5,107 bases of DNA from Citricoccus sp. WCRC_4 (GTDB lineage Bacteria > Actinomycetota > Actinomycetes > Actinomycetales > Micrococcaceae), in assembly GCA_026645375.1 (NCBI GenBank), contig JAPFFX010000335.1:1-5107 (forward strand). Direction: 5' to 3'. The notes under the pieces are model-generated. The model saw only the letters and a list, made by a program, of their open reading frames with translations. It made no database searches and was not told where the DNA came from. Position numbers and translations under genes: made by a program. This document shows positions 1 through 5,107 of this stretch, in pieces. The stretch's first letter is position 1. Each line of letters opens with the position of its first letter.

Positions 1-30
1 CGACACCGTCCTGACCGGGCGTTCCCGTGC

Positions 31-37
31 AGAAAGG
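31..37 (+). promoter_or_regulatory. Ribosome binding site deciding the tetR start
   Basis: AGAAAGG is a seven-base match to the 5' half of the Shine-Dalgarno consensus AGAAAGGAGGTG and ends seven bases before GTG at 45. It lies inside the longer reading frame that would begin at GTG 27, and so favours the shorter protein. Confidence 0.6.
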
Positions 38-44
38 CCTCACC

Positions 45-665
45 GTGACCTCCAGCCCCATGCGCCAGTCCCGGCTGCCCCGTGAGGAGCGGCGGCGCCA
101 GCTCCTGGATGCCGCGCAGCAGGTCTTCGTGGAGAACGGGTACCACGACACCTCCATGGATGACATCGCCGTGGCGGCCGCCGTGTCCAAGCCGGTGTTG
201 TACCAGCACTTCCCCGGCAAGCACGAGCTCTTCCTGGACCTGATGGACACGCAGCTGACGCTCCTGCAGGGTGCCCTCTCCGACGCACTGGGCTCGACCA
301 CGGACAACAAGGAGCGGGTCCTGGCCACCATCAGGGCCTGCTTCCACTTCGTCGACCGGCCGGACCGTGCCTACCGCCTGATCTTCGACTCCGGGCTGAA
401 CAACGATCCCGAGGTCGCGGGCCGGGTCGAGGAGATGGACCACCGCTTCGCCGCGGACATCGCCGACATCATCGCCGCGGACACCCGGCTCTCCCGGGAG
501 GAGGCGCTGCTGCTGGGCCACGGCCTGGCCGGGCTCGCGCAGTCCGCCTCCCGCCACTGGGCCGGGCAGGCCGGCCAGGAGGGACGTCCGGACCTGGAGA
601 GCGCCGCGGACCTCGCCTTCCGGCTGGCCTGGCGTGGCATCAGCAGGTTCCCCAAGGAGGGCTGA
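45..665 (+). CDS. TetR/AcrR family transcriptional regulator
   Basis: A 206-residue protein with the two-part build and usual length (about 200 residues) of TetR repressors. Residues 16-63 form the DNA-binding domain: helix 1 (RRRQLLDAAQQVF, then NGYHDTS) followed by the helix-turn-helix MDDIAVAAAVSKPVLYQHF and the typical GKHELF turn. Residues 65-206 should form the all-helical ligand and dimer domain; no ligand can be predicted. I chose GTG at 45 because AGAAAGG at 31-37 matches the Shine-Dalgarno sequence with seven bases of spacing; GTG at 27 (212 residues) and ATG at 60 lack this. The gene precedes the DUF3107 gene on the same strand with 139 bases between. By position it resembles M. 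tuberculosis Rv3208, which also sits beside a DUF3107 gene. Control of itself or of the DUF3107 gene is inference, supported only by the inverted repeat at 761-780. Family call is firm; target and ligand are unknown. Confidence 0.93.
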   Translation: MTSSPMRQSRLPREERRRQLLDAAQQVFVENGYHDTSMDDIAVAAAVSKPVLYQHFPGKHELFLDLMDTQLTLLQGALSDALGSTTDNKERVLATIRACFHFVDRPDRAYRLIFDSGLNNDPEVAGRVEEMDHRFAADIADIIAADTRLSREEALLLGHGLAGLAQSASRHWAGQAGQEGRPDLESAADLAFRLAWRGISRFPKEG

Positions 666-671
666 CCAGCC

Positions 672-690
672 GGCGGCACGTTACGCCGCC
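672..690 (+). other. Hairpin just after tetR
   Basis: Six-base perfect arms GGCGGC (672-677) and GCCGCC (685-690) surround a seven-base loop, six bases after the tetR stop codon. There is no T tract behind it. It may help end or stabilise the tetR transcript, but short GC-only hairpins are common at this base composition. Confidence 0.35.
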
Positions 691-710
691 AGCCGAAGAA
701 CCGGCGCACC

Positions 711-731
711 CGCCCGTCGGGCGCCTGTTTT
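711..731 (+). terminator. Possible rho-independent terminator of tetR
   Basis: Arms CGCCC (711-715) and GGGCG (719-723) with a GTC loop are followed by CCTGTTTT, which ends in four Ts at 728-731. This is the only stem followed by a T run that I found in the window. The stem is only five base pairs, and it lies directly before the -10-like box at 736, so it could equally be part of the promoter region of the next gene. Confidence 0.35.
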
Positions 732-735
732 CGCC

Positions 736-741
736 TAGTCT
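736..741 (+). promoter_or_regulatory. Possible -10 box for the DUF3107 gene
   Basis: TAGTCT fits the TAnnnT pattern of actinobacterial housekeeping promoters and lies 64 bases before the ATG at 805. A start point near 748 would give a leader of roughly 55 bases containing the inverted repeat at 761-780. I see no good -35 match at 16-18 bases upstream, which is common in high-GC actinobacteria. Confidence 0.35.
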
Positions 742-760
742 GGCGGCGTAAGACCAGCCC

Positions 761-780
761 GGCCGTCCGACTGGACGGCC
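761..780. promoter_or_regulatory. Perfect inverted repeat before DUF3107 (operator or leader hairpin)
   Basis: Arms GGCCGTCC (761-768) and GGACGGCC (773-780) are perfectly complementary around a four-base GACT spacer. In RNA this is a very stable eight-pair hairpin ending 12 bases before the AAGGAG ribosome binding site. In DNA it is a 20-bp dyad of the size bound by TetR dimers, downstream of the possible -10 box, where a bound repressor would block transcription. The repeat is seen directly; both roles are inference. Confidence 0.55.
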
Positions 781-792
781 CGTGACCTACTG

Positions 793-798
793 AAGGAG
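793..798 (+). promoter_or_regulatory. Strong ribosome binding site of the DUF3107 gene
   Basis: AAGGAG lies six bases before ATG at 805. It is the clearest Shine-Dalgarno sequence in the window and fixes the start of this short gene. Confidence 0.8.
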
Positions 799-804
799 AC
801 CGCC

Positions 805-1038
805 ATGGAGATCCGCATCGGCGTGCAGAACGTGGCCCGCGAAGTCGTCATCGAATCGGACGCCAGCAACGAGGACGTCGCCCGTCTGGTCTCCGACGCC
901 ATCTCCGACGGCGGCATGCTGCGGCTGAAGGACACCAAGGGCCGCCTGGTCCTGATCCCCGCCGGCATCATCGGTTACGTGGAGATCGGCACCGAGGCCG
1001 CCCGCCCCGTGGGCTTCGTCGCCACCCCGAGCGCCTGA
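805..1038 (+). CDS. DUF3107 domain-containing small protein (TB9.4-like)
   Basis: A 77-residue soluble protein with no signal peptide, membrane segment or cysteine. The pattern MEIRIGVQNVAREVVIES, then a helix-like stretch (about residues 20-33, ASNEDVARLVSDAI), then LRLKDTKGRLVLIPA and GYVEIG (residues 39-62), is the hallmark of DUF3107. The whole protein is essentially this one domain at its normal length, with a short tail to residue 77. I expect a small beta-rich fold with one helix. Family members are widespread in Actinomycetota, including M. tuberculosis Rv3208A (TB9.4), and have no established biochemical role that I know of. It follows a TetR gene here as there. Start and end are secure: strong ribosome binding site, ATG, and TGA one base short of the convergent gene's stop. 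The family call is confident; no function is claimed. Confidence 0.92.
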   Translation: MEIRIGVQNVAREVVIESDASNEDVARLVSDAISDGGMLRLKDTKGRLVLIPAGIIGYVEIGTEAARPVGFVATPSA

Positions 1039-1039
1039 C

Positions 1040-1720
1040 CTAGCCTTCGGCGTCGGCTCCGGCGTCGTCCTCCCCGCTGCACAGGCACACCCGGTTGCCG
1101 TCCGCGTCCGTGTAGATCCACCAGCGCGGCGCGAAGGTGGCGTCCTCCCGCTGGTCGCGTGAGCGTTCGGTGAGGGCGGCGCGCACCGTATCCCAGCTGT
1201 CCCGTGGAGCCGTGACGTCCACGTGCATCGGGTGGGGGTCGGGGGAATCGGTCTGCTGGAACCAGAACCCCGGACCGCGCCCCCAGGGATCCCGCAGGTC
1301 TCCGGTCCGGCTGTTCTTCCGGTACCCCAGGGCCGTGCTCCAGAAGTCCTCCAGCGCCGCCGGGTCCCGGGTGTCCAGGGCGAGGTCGTAGGAACGGTTC
1401 TCGGCCGGCACCGGGGTGGCGCCGACGTCGGCGGCCAGCTCGGAGATCCTCCGGGCCAGCCGGACGTCCCGCTTCGTCACGGCACCGCCGGCGTCGTGGC
1501 TGGAGGTGTCGATGAACAGGTGGTCGTACCGCCAGTCCAGGTCCGGGTGGTGGTCGAGCTCCTGGCACGTGGCGCCGATGCGGCCCATCAGGTCCACCGC
1601 GGTGGCACTGTCCGCACATCGGTAGGCGGTGTAGATCCCGGTGTTCCGGCGCCGCCAGTCCGGCAGCCCGGACAGGGCGTCGTCGAGTTCGGCCGTGGTG
1701 AGGATTCCCTTGCCAGTCAT
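1040..1720 (-). CDS. Pterin-4a-carbinolamine dehydratase fused to VOC/glyoxalase-like domain
   Basis: A 226-residue two-domain protein. Residues 8-98 are a carbinolamine dehydratase domain, the family that dehydrates 4a-hydroxytetrahydropterin during pterin cofactor recycling. The signature H57-H58-P59, five residues, Y65, nine residues, H75, nine residues, D85 is intact. The position four before H57 is Gln53, where I recall an acidic or basic residue. Residues 111-214 form a Glyoxalase_6-type VOC domain (YDLALDTRDPAALEDFWSTALGY, then HPMHVDV and DADGNRVCL). The usual metal-ligand Glu near the end (GNEFC in relatives) appears as Arg210, so this half may not bind metal in the classic way. Such fusions are frequent in actinobacteria. 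The start is ATG at 1720, with only a weak GGTG upstream; GTG at 1729 would add three residues. Substrate unknown: no aromatic amino acid hydroxylase is in the window. It is divergent from the RNase gene and convergent with the DUF3107 gene. Confidence 0.88.
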   Translation of the reverse strand: MTGKGILTTAELDDALSGLPDWRRRNTGIYTAYRCADSATAVDLMGRIGATCQELDHHPDLDWRYDHLFIDTSSHDAGGAVTKRDVRLARRISELAADVGATPVPAENRSYDLALDTRDPAALEDFWSTALGYRKNSRTGDLRDPWGRGPGFWFQQTDSPDPHPMHVDVTAPRDSWDTVRAALTERSRDQREDATFAPRWWIYTDADGNRVCLCSGEDDAGADAEG

Positions 1721-1803
1721 GCACCCCACCGTGCCGTCCGGCCCCGTGATCGGTCAACGACCTGCAGGCCTCGACGGCCCGCCGGAATCCCCCGACCCGC
1801 CGG

Positions 1804-1809
1804 TAGGGT
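1804..1809 (+). promoter_or_regulatory. -10 box of a probable leaderless RNase transcript
   Basis: TAGGGT fits TAnnnT and ends seven bases before GTG at 1817, the spacing expected when transcription begins at the first base of the start codon. The same bases offer only a poor Shine-Dalgarno sequence (AGGG). Leaderless mRNAs are common in actinobacteria. No -35 match is evident. Confidence 0.45.
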
Positions 1810-1816
1810 GTGTTCC

Positions 1817-3367
1817 GTGGCCTACTACCATCTGGACCTCGCCCGCTCCGCCGCGCAGACCGAACTGGCGCGCAGCCTGGCCGCCCTGCGTACGGAGTTC
1901 GACCTGCCCACCGCGTTCGCGCCGGAGGTCCTGGCCGAGGCCGAGCGGGCCGCTGCCGCCGTCGTGCGGTCCCTGCCGGAGAACGACCGGACGGACCTGC
2001 CGCTGGTGACCATCGATCCGCCCGGGTCCACCGATCTCGACCAGGCCCTGTACATCGAGCGCGGGGCCGAGGGGCATCCGGACGGGTTCACCGTCCACTA
2101 CGCCATCGCGGACGTCCCGGCGTTCATCGTCCCGGGCGGGGCCCTGGACGAGGAGACCCTGCGGCGTGGCCAGACGGTCTACCTGCCGGACGGCCGCGTG
2201 CCGCTCCACCCCGAGGTGATCAGCGAGGACGCCGGCTCGCTGCTGCCGCGCGTCGACCGGGGGGCCTACCTGTGGACCTTCGCGCTGGACGGCGCCGGTG
2301 CTGTGGTGGACACCGCCCTGGAACGGGCCACCGTGCGCAGCCGCGAGCAGCTCACCTATGAGCGGGCCCAGGCCAGGATCGATGCCGGTCCGGGCCCCGC
2401 GGACGACGAGACCTCCTCGTCCCTGGCGTTGCTGAAGCAGGTCGGTATCCTGCGCACCCGGCAGGAGGCGGCGCGAGGCGGGGCCAGCCTGAGACTGCCC
2501 GAACAGGAGATCACGGTCACCGACCACGGTTACGAGGTGCTGACCGCTCCCCCACTGGAGGTCGAGGACTGGAACGCGCAGGTGTCCCTGCTCACCGGGA
2601 TGGCCGCCGCGCGGATCATGCTGGAGGGCGGGGTCGGCCTCCTGCGCACCATGCCGCCGGCGGATGCGGACTCCATCGACCGGTTCCGGGCACGCACCCG
2701 CGCGCTGGGCCACCCGTGGTCCGACCGGCAGTCCTATGGGGAGTACCTGCGTGGACTGGACATCAGGGACCCGCAGCAACTGGCCATCATGCACGCCGCC
2801 ACCTCCCTGTTCCGCGGCGCGGGATACACCGCCTTCGACGGTGACACTCCCGAGATCGCCGTGCAGTCCGCCATCGCGGCGCCCTACGCCCACACCACGG
2901 CCCCCCTGCGGCGCCTCGTGGACCGATTCGTCCTGGTGACCTGCCTGGCCCTGCTGCACGGCGAGCGCGTCCCGGAGGGGATCCGCGCCATCCTGCCGGC
3001 CCTGCCCGAGGCGATGAGGGAGTCCAACCTGCTGGCCTCCCGGACCTCCAACGCCGCCCTGGAACTGGTGGAGGCGGCCTCGCTGCACGGCCTGGAGGGG
3101 CAGGAGTTCACCGCCGTGGTGGTCTCCGGACCGGGCCCCGAGCAGGAGGAGAAGGCCCGTGCGCAGGGACGGCTGCCGTGGGGTGAGGTGCAGGTGGAGC
3201 ACCCGCCCGTGCTGGCCCGCTACGAGGGCTTCGCCGAGACCGGCAGCCGCGTCCGGGTGGTCCTGGTACGCGCGGACATGGCCACCCGGACGGTGTTGTT
3301 CCGGGTGGCCGGCCAGGCCCCGGCCGGGGACGGCGCACACCAGGACGCTCCCGGACCGGTAGACTGA
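1817..3367 (+). CDS. RNB-domain (RNase II family) 3'-5' exoribonuclease
   Basis: A 516-residue cytoplasmic hydrolytic exoribonuclease that should digest RNA from the 3' end with Mg2+. Residues 60-385 are the RNB domain. The catalytic acidic loop TIDPPGSTDLDQAL gives D67, D73 and D75, with Gln76 where E. coli RNase II has D210. It is followed by HYAIADVPAFI (94-104), YLPDGRVPLHPEVISEDAGSLLP (122-144) and TTAPLRRLVDR (360-370), whose arginines match the RNA-contacting PIRK/PIRR motif. E. coli RNase II is about 644 residues; this protein has no N-terminal cold-shock domains, only about 60 residues before the RNB core. Residues 431-498 may be a divergent S1-like beta barrel. The frame is open from ATG 1223, but that part lies antisense to the dehydratase gene and has no RNase homology, so I start at GTG 1817 (MAYYHLDLARSA); GTG 1808 is the alternative. 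It lies upstream of an RNA helicase on the same strand. Confidence 0.93.
   Translation: MAYYHLDLARSAAQTELARSLAALRTEFDLPTAFAPEVLAEAERAAAAVVRSLPENDRTDLPLVTIDPPGSTDLDQALYIERGAEGHPDGFTVHYAIADVPAFIVPGGALDEETLRRGQTVYLPDGRVPLHPEVISEDAGSLLPRVDRGAYLWTFALDGAGAVVDTALERATVRSREQLTYERAQARIDAGPGPADDETSSSLALLKQVGILRTRQEAARGGASLRLPEQEITVTDHGYEVLTAPPLEVEDWNAQVSLLTGMAAARIMLEGGVGLLRTMPPADADSIDRFRARTRALGHPWSDRQSYGEYLRGLDIRDPQQLAIMHAATSLFRGAGYTAFDGDTPEIAVQSAIAAPYAHTTAPLRRLVDRFVLVTCLALLHGERVPEGIRAILPALPEAMRESNLLASRTSNAALELVEAASLHGLEGQEFTAVVVSGPGPEQEEKARAQGRLPWGEVQVEHPPVLARYEGFAETGSRVRVVLVRADMATRTVLFRVAGQAPAGDGAHQDAPGPVD
3360..3365 (+). promoter_or_regulatory. Possible -10 box for the helicase transcript
   Basis: TAGACT fits TAnnnT and overlaps the last codons of the RNase gene. 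If used, it gives the helicase mRNA a leader of about 285 bases. No -35 match is visible, so the call is weak; read-through from the RNase gene is an alternative. Confidence 0.3.
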
Positions 3368-3658
3368 CGCCTACCAAGGATGACCGGTCGCACTGTTCAT
3401 CTGTGTTCACCCTCGTGATCTGACTTACCGGATCCGGCACGCGGCCCCGCCCCGTCAGCGGTGTGGCCCAGCCCGGGTCCCGGGACTCCCCCTCGCGGAG
3501 GACGTCCCGGCAACTCCCAGCGATCGGCTCCACCACAAGGACGCACGGCGTCCGGCCGATCCGCGCCGCCCCCACGTGTGGGCGAGCCGCCGGAGTGCAC
3601 TCGCAGACAGTGCCATCGCACCGGGCCGACGTGCCTGAACGACGGGACCGAACTCCCC
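3368..3658 (+). other. Non-coding leader region of the helicase gene
   Basis: A 291-base gap with no convincing gene. It holds perfect ten-base palindromes CCGGATCCGG (3428-3437), GTCCCGGGAC (3477-3486) and GAGTGCACTC (3593-3602), plus CCCAC-GT-GTGGG (3571-3582). A TGTTCA direct repeat is spaced one helical turn (3394-3399 and 3404-3409). A 12-codon frame from ATG 3380 to TGA 3418 has AAGG directly against its start and is probably not translated. I see no T-tailed terminator for the RNase gene. Long structured leaders are known for cold-shock DEAD-box helicases such as E. coli deaD; applying that here is inference. Confidence 0.5.
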
Positions 3659-5107
3659 ATGACCCCTGAACACAAGATCGCTGCCGACAACGACATCGAC
3701 ACCGAGGACCTGGCCACCTCCTCCCTGGAGACCATCGACGTCGAGGACTCCATCGACATCACCGAGCCCAACGCGCCGCAGCCGGAGAAGTCATTCGCCG
3801 ACTTCAACGTGCGCGCCGACATGGTCGAGGCCCTCGCCGAGAAGGGCATCACCCATCCCTTCCCCATCCAGGCCATGACCCTTCCGGTCGCCCTGGGCGG
3901 GCATGACATCATCGGCCAGGCCAAGACCGGCACCGGCAAGACCCTCGGTTTCGGCCTGCCGCTGCTGCAGCGTGTCATCGGCCCGGACGAGGAGGGCTTC
4001 GACAGGCTCGCGACCCCCGGCGCTCCGCAGGCCCTCGTGGTCGCCCCCACCCGTGAGCTCGCCAACCAGGTGGCCGCGGACATCACCGCCGCCGCCTCCA
4101 AGCGGTCCGTGCGGATCGCCACCATCTACGGCGGCCGGGCCTACGAGCCGCAGATCGAGGAGCTGCAGCGCGGCGTGGAGGTCGTGGTCGGTACCCCCGG
4201 CCGCCTGATCGACCTGATGCGCCAGCGGCACCTGAACCTGAAGCTGGTGAAGATCGTCGTCCTCGACGAGGCCGACGAGATGCTGGACCTGGGTTTCCTG
4301 CCGGACGTCGAGACGCTGCTGTCCGCGGTGCCCGAGGTCCGCCAGACCATGCTGTTCTCCGCGACCATGCCCGGCCCCGTGGTCGCCATGGCCCGCCGGT
4401 ACATGACCCAGCCGACCCATATCCGCGCCGCGGACCCCGAGGACGAGGGCATCACCAAGAAGGACATCCGCCAGCTGGTGTACCGCGCCCACCACATGGA
4501 CAAGGACGAGCTGGTGGCCCGCTCCCTGCAGGCGGAAGGCCGCGGCAAGACCATCATCTTCACCCGCACCAAGCGCACGGCGGCCAGGCTCTCCGACGAG
4601 CTGGAGAAGCGTGGCTTCGCCGCCGGCTCCATCCACGGTGACCTCGGCCAGGGCGCCCGCGAACAGGCCCTGCGCGCCTTCCGCGGAGACAAGATCGACG
4701 TGCTCGTCGCCACGGACGTCGCCGCCCGCGGTATCGACGTGGACGACGTCACCCACGTGATCAACTTCCAGTGCCCCGAGGACGAGAAGACCTACCTGCA
4801 CCGGGTCGGCCGCACCGGCCGCGCCGGCAACAAGGGCACCGCCGTGACCCTGGTGGACTGGGAGGACATGCCCCGGTGGACCCTGATCAACAAGGCCCTG
4901 GGGCTCGACGTCCCGGAGCCGCCGGAGACCTACTCCTCCTCGAAGCACCTCTTCGCGGACCTCGGCATCCCGAAGGGCACCAAGGGCCGGCTGCCCCGGT
5001 CGCAGCGCACCAAGGCCGGACTGGACGCCGAGCAGCTCGAGGACCTCGGCGGCCCGGGCGCACCCCGTGGCGGCCGTGAGGGCGGCCGCGGACGCGGCGG
5101 CCGGGAC
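3659..5107 (+). CDS. rhlE: DEAD-box ATP-dependent RNA helicase, 3' end cut off by the window
   Basis: The 483 residues visible contain a complete two-lobed helicase core that unwinds RNA duplexes using ATP. In order: Q motif (F46 to Q71), motif I AKTGTGKT (88-95), Ia APTREL (129-134), GG (158-159), Ib TPGR (179-182), motif II DEAD (203-206), III SAT (234-236), IV IIFTRTK (299-305), V ATDVAARGID (351-360) and VI HRVGRTGR (381-388). All key residues are present, so it should be active. Residues 1-44 are an acidic extension (13 Asp/Glu); from 467 a Gly/Arg-rich tail begins, as in helicases that bind RNA non-specifically, and the window ends inside it without a stop. ATG 3659 is the only start near the frame's beginning, but its ribosome binding site is poor. 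The symbol follows M. tuberculosis Rv3211 by neighbourhood; DeaD/CsdA-type naming is possible. It may act with the upstream RNase in RNA turnover. Confidence 0.93.
   Translation, partial: MTPEHKIAADNDIDTEDLATSSLETIDVEDSIDITEPNAPQPEKSFADFNVRADMVEALAEKGITHPFPIQAMTLPVALGGHDIIGQAKTGTGKTLGFGLPLLQRVIGPDEEGFDRLATPGAPQALVVAPTRELANQVAADITAAASKRSVRIATIYGGRAYEPQIEELQRGVEVVVGTPGRLIDLMRQRHLNLKLVKIVVLDEADEMLDLGFLPDVETLLSAVPEVRQTMLFSATMPGPVVAMARRYMTQPTHIRAADPEDEGITKKDIRQLVYRAHHMDKDELVARSLQAEGRGKTIIFTRTKRTAARLSDELEKRGFAAGSIHGDLGQGAREQALRAFRGDKIDVLVATDVAARGIDVDDVTHVINFQCPEDEKTYLHRVGRTGRAGNKGTAVTLVDWEDMPRWTLINKALGLDVPEPPETYSSSKHLFADLGIPKGTKGRLPRSQRTKAGLDAEQLEDLGGPGAPRGGREGGRGRGGRD
5069..5103 (+). repeat. GGCGGCCG repeats coding for the helicase Gly/Arg tail
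   Basis: GGCGGCCG occurs three times, at 5069-5076, 5081-5088 and 5096-5103. All three copies are in the same codon phase and encode Gly-Gly-Arg in the tail. Short repeats like this can expand or contract by slippage, so tail length may vary between strains. The array may continue past the window. Confidence 0.6.

Noticed and set aside
1..48. End of an upstream gene stopping at TGA 46-48, overlapping the tetR start as GTGA
   Set aside because: The overlap would suggest translational coupling, but only 15 codons are visible, another frame stops at 12-14, and the minus strand is open too, so nothing supports a real gene.
1752..1757. TTGACC on the minus strand as a -35 box for the dehydratase/VOC gene
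   Set aside because: It matches five of six consensus bases, but the expected -10 position (1729-1734) reads GCACGG, which is not a promoter element.
1761..1779. Palindromic bits CCTGCAGG and GGCC-N5-GGCC in the divergent promoter region
   Set aside because: Short, GC-rich and not placed relative to a clear promoter; expected by chance.
1223..1816. Long N-terminal extension of the RNase frame, open from ATG 1223
   Set aside because: It lies antisense to the well-supported dehydratase/VOC gene, shows no RNase-like sequence, and an open frame opposite a high-GC gene is common by chance.
1754..3340. A 528-residue open frame on the minus strand opposite the RNase
   Set aside because: Composition is typical of a codon-phase shadow (rich in Gly, Arg, Gln, His) and no domain is recognisable.
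3463..3669. A 68-codon frame on the plus strand in the helicase leader
   Set aside because: No ribosome binding site, no recognisable protein family, and it overlaps the helicase start in another frame.
3791..4948. A 385-residue open frame on the minus strand opposite the helicase
   Set aside because: It mirrors the helicase codons, has no recognisable domain, and the plus strand carries all the DEAD-box motifs.

Overview
The window looks like a piece of ordinary core chromosome from a high-GC actinobacterium. It is strongly G+C-rich throughout, third codon positions are almost all G or C, GTG starts are common, and it carries DUF3107, a protein family known essentially only from Actinomycetota. 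A Micrococcaceae-like host (Micrococcales) is my best guess from codon use and gene style; the sequence does not prove it. I see no mobile element, tRNA, rRNA, CRISPR array or phage gene.

Layout. (1) 45-665, +: TetR-family regulator with a clear N-terminal helix-turn-helix. (2) 666-804: 139-base gap with two short hairpins, the second followed by a T tract (possible tetR terminator), a TAGTCT -10-like box, and a perfect 8-bp inverted repeat just before a strong ribosome binding site. (3) 805-1038, +: small DUF3107 protein. (4) 1040-1720, -: two-domain protein, pterin-4a-carbinolamine dehydratase fused to a VOC/glyoxalase-like domain; its stop codon lies one base from that of the DUF3107 gene. 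(5) 1721-1816: short divergent promoter region. (6) 1817-3367, +: RNB-domain (RNase II-type) exoribonuclease, apparently leaderless with a GTG start. (7) 3368-3658: non-coding leader rich in short perfect palindromes. (8) 3659-5107, +: DEAD-box RNA helicase with a complete helicase core, running off the end of the window within its Gly/Arg-rich tail.

How the genes fit together. The TetR, DUF3107 and DEAD-box helicase order recalls the Mycobacterium tuberculosis neighbourhood Rv3208 (TetR), Rv3208A (TB9.4, DUF3107) and Rv3211 (RhlE), from memory. Here the carbinolamine dehydratase/VOC gene and the ribonuclease sit where that genome has other genes. The 3'-to-5' RNase and the helicase, both reading the same way, are natural partners in RNA turnover, although the 291-base gap argues against a simple operon. 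The most useful leads are the inverted repeat in front of DUF3107, the structured helicase leader, residue changes in the RNB and dehydratase/VOC active sites, and the opposite charges of the two helicase tails. I do not see convincing evidence of a new multi-gene system.
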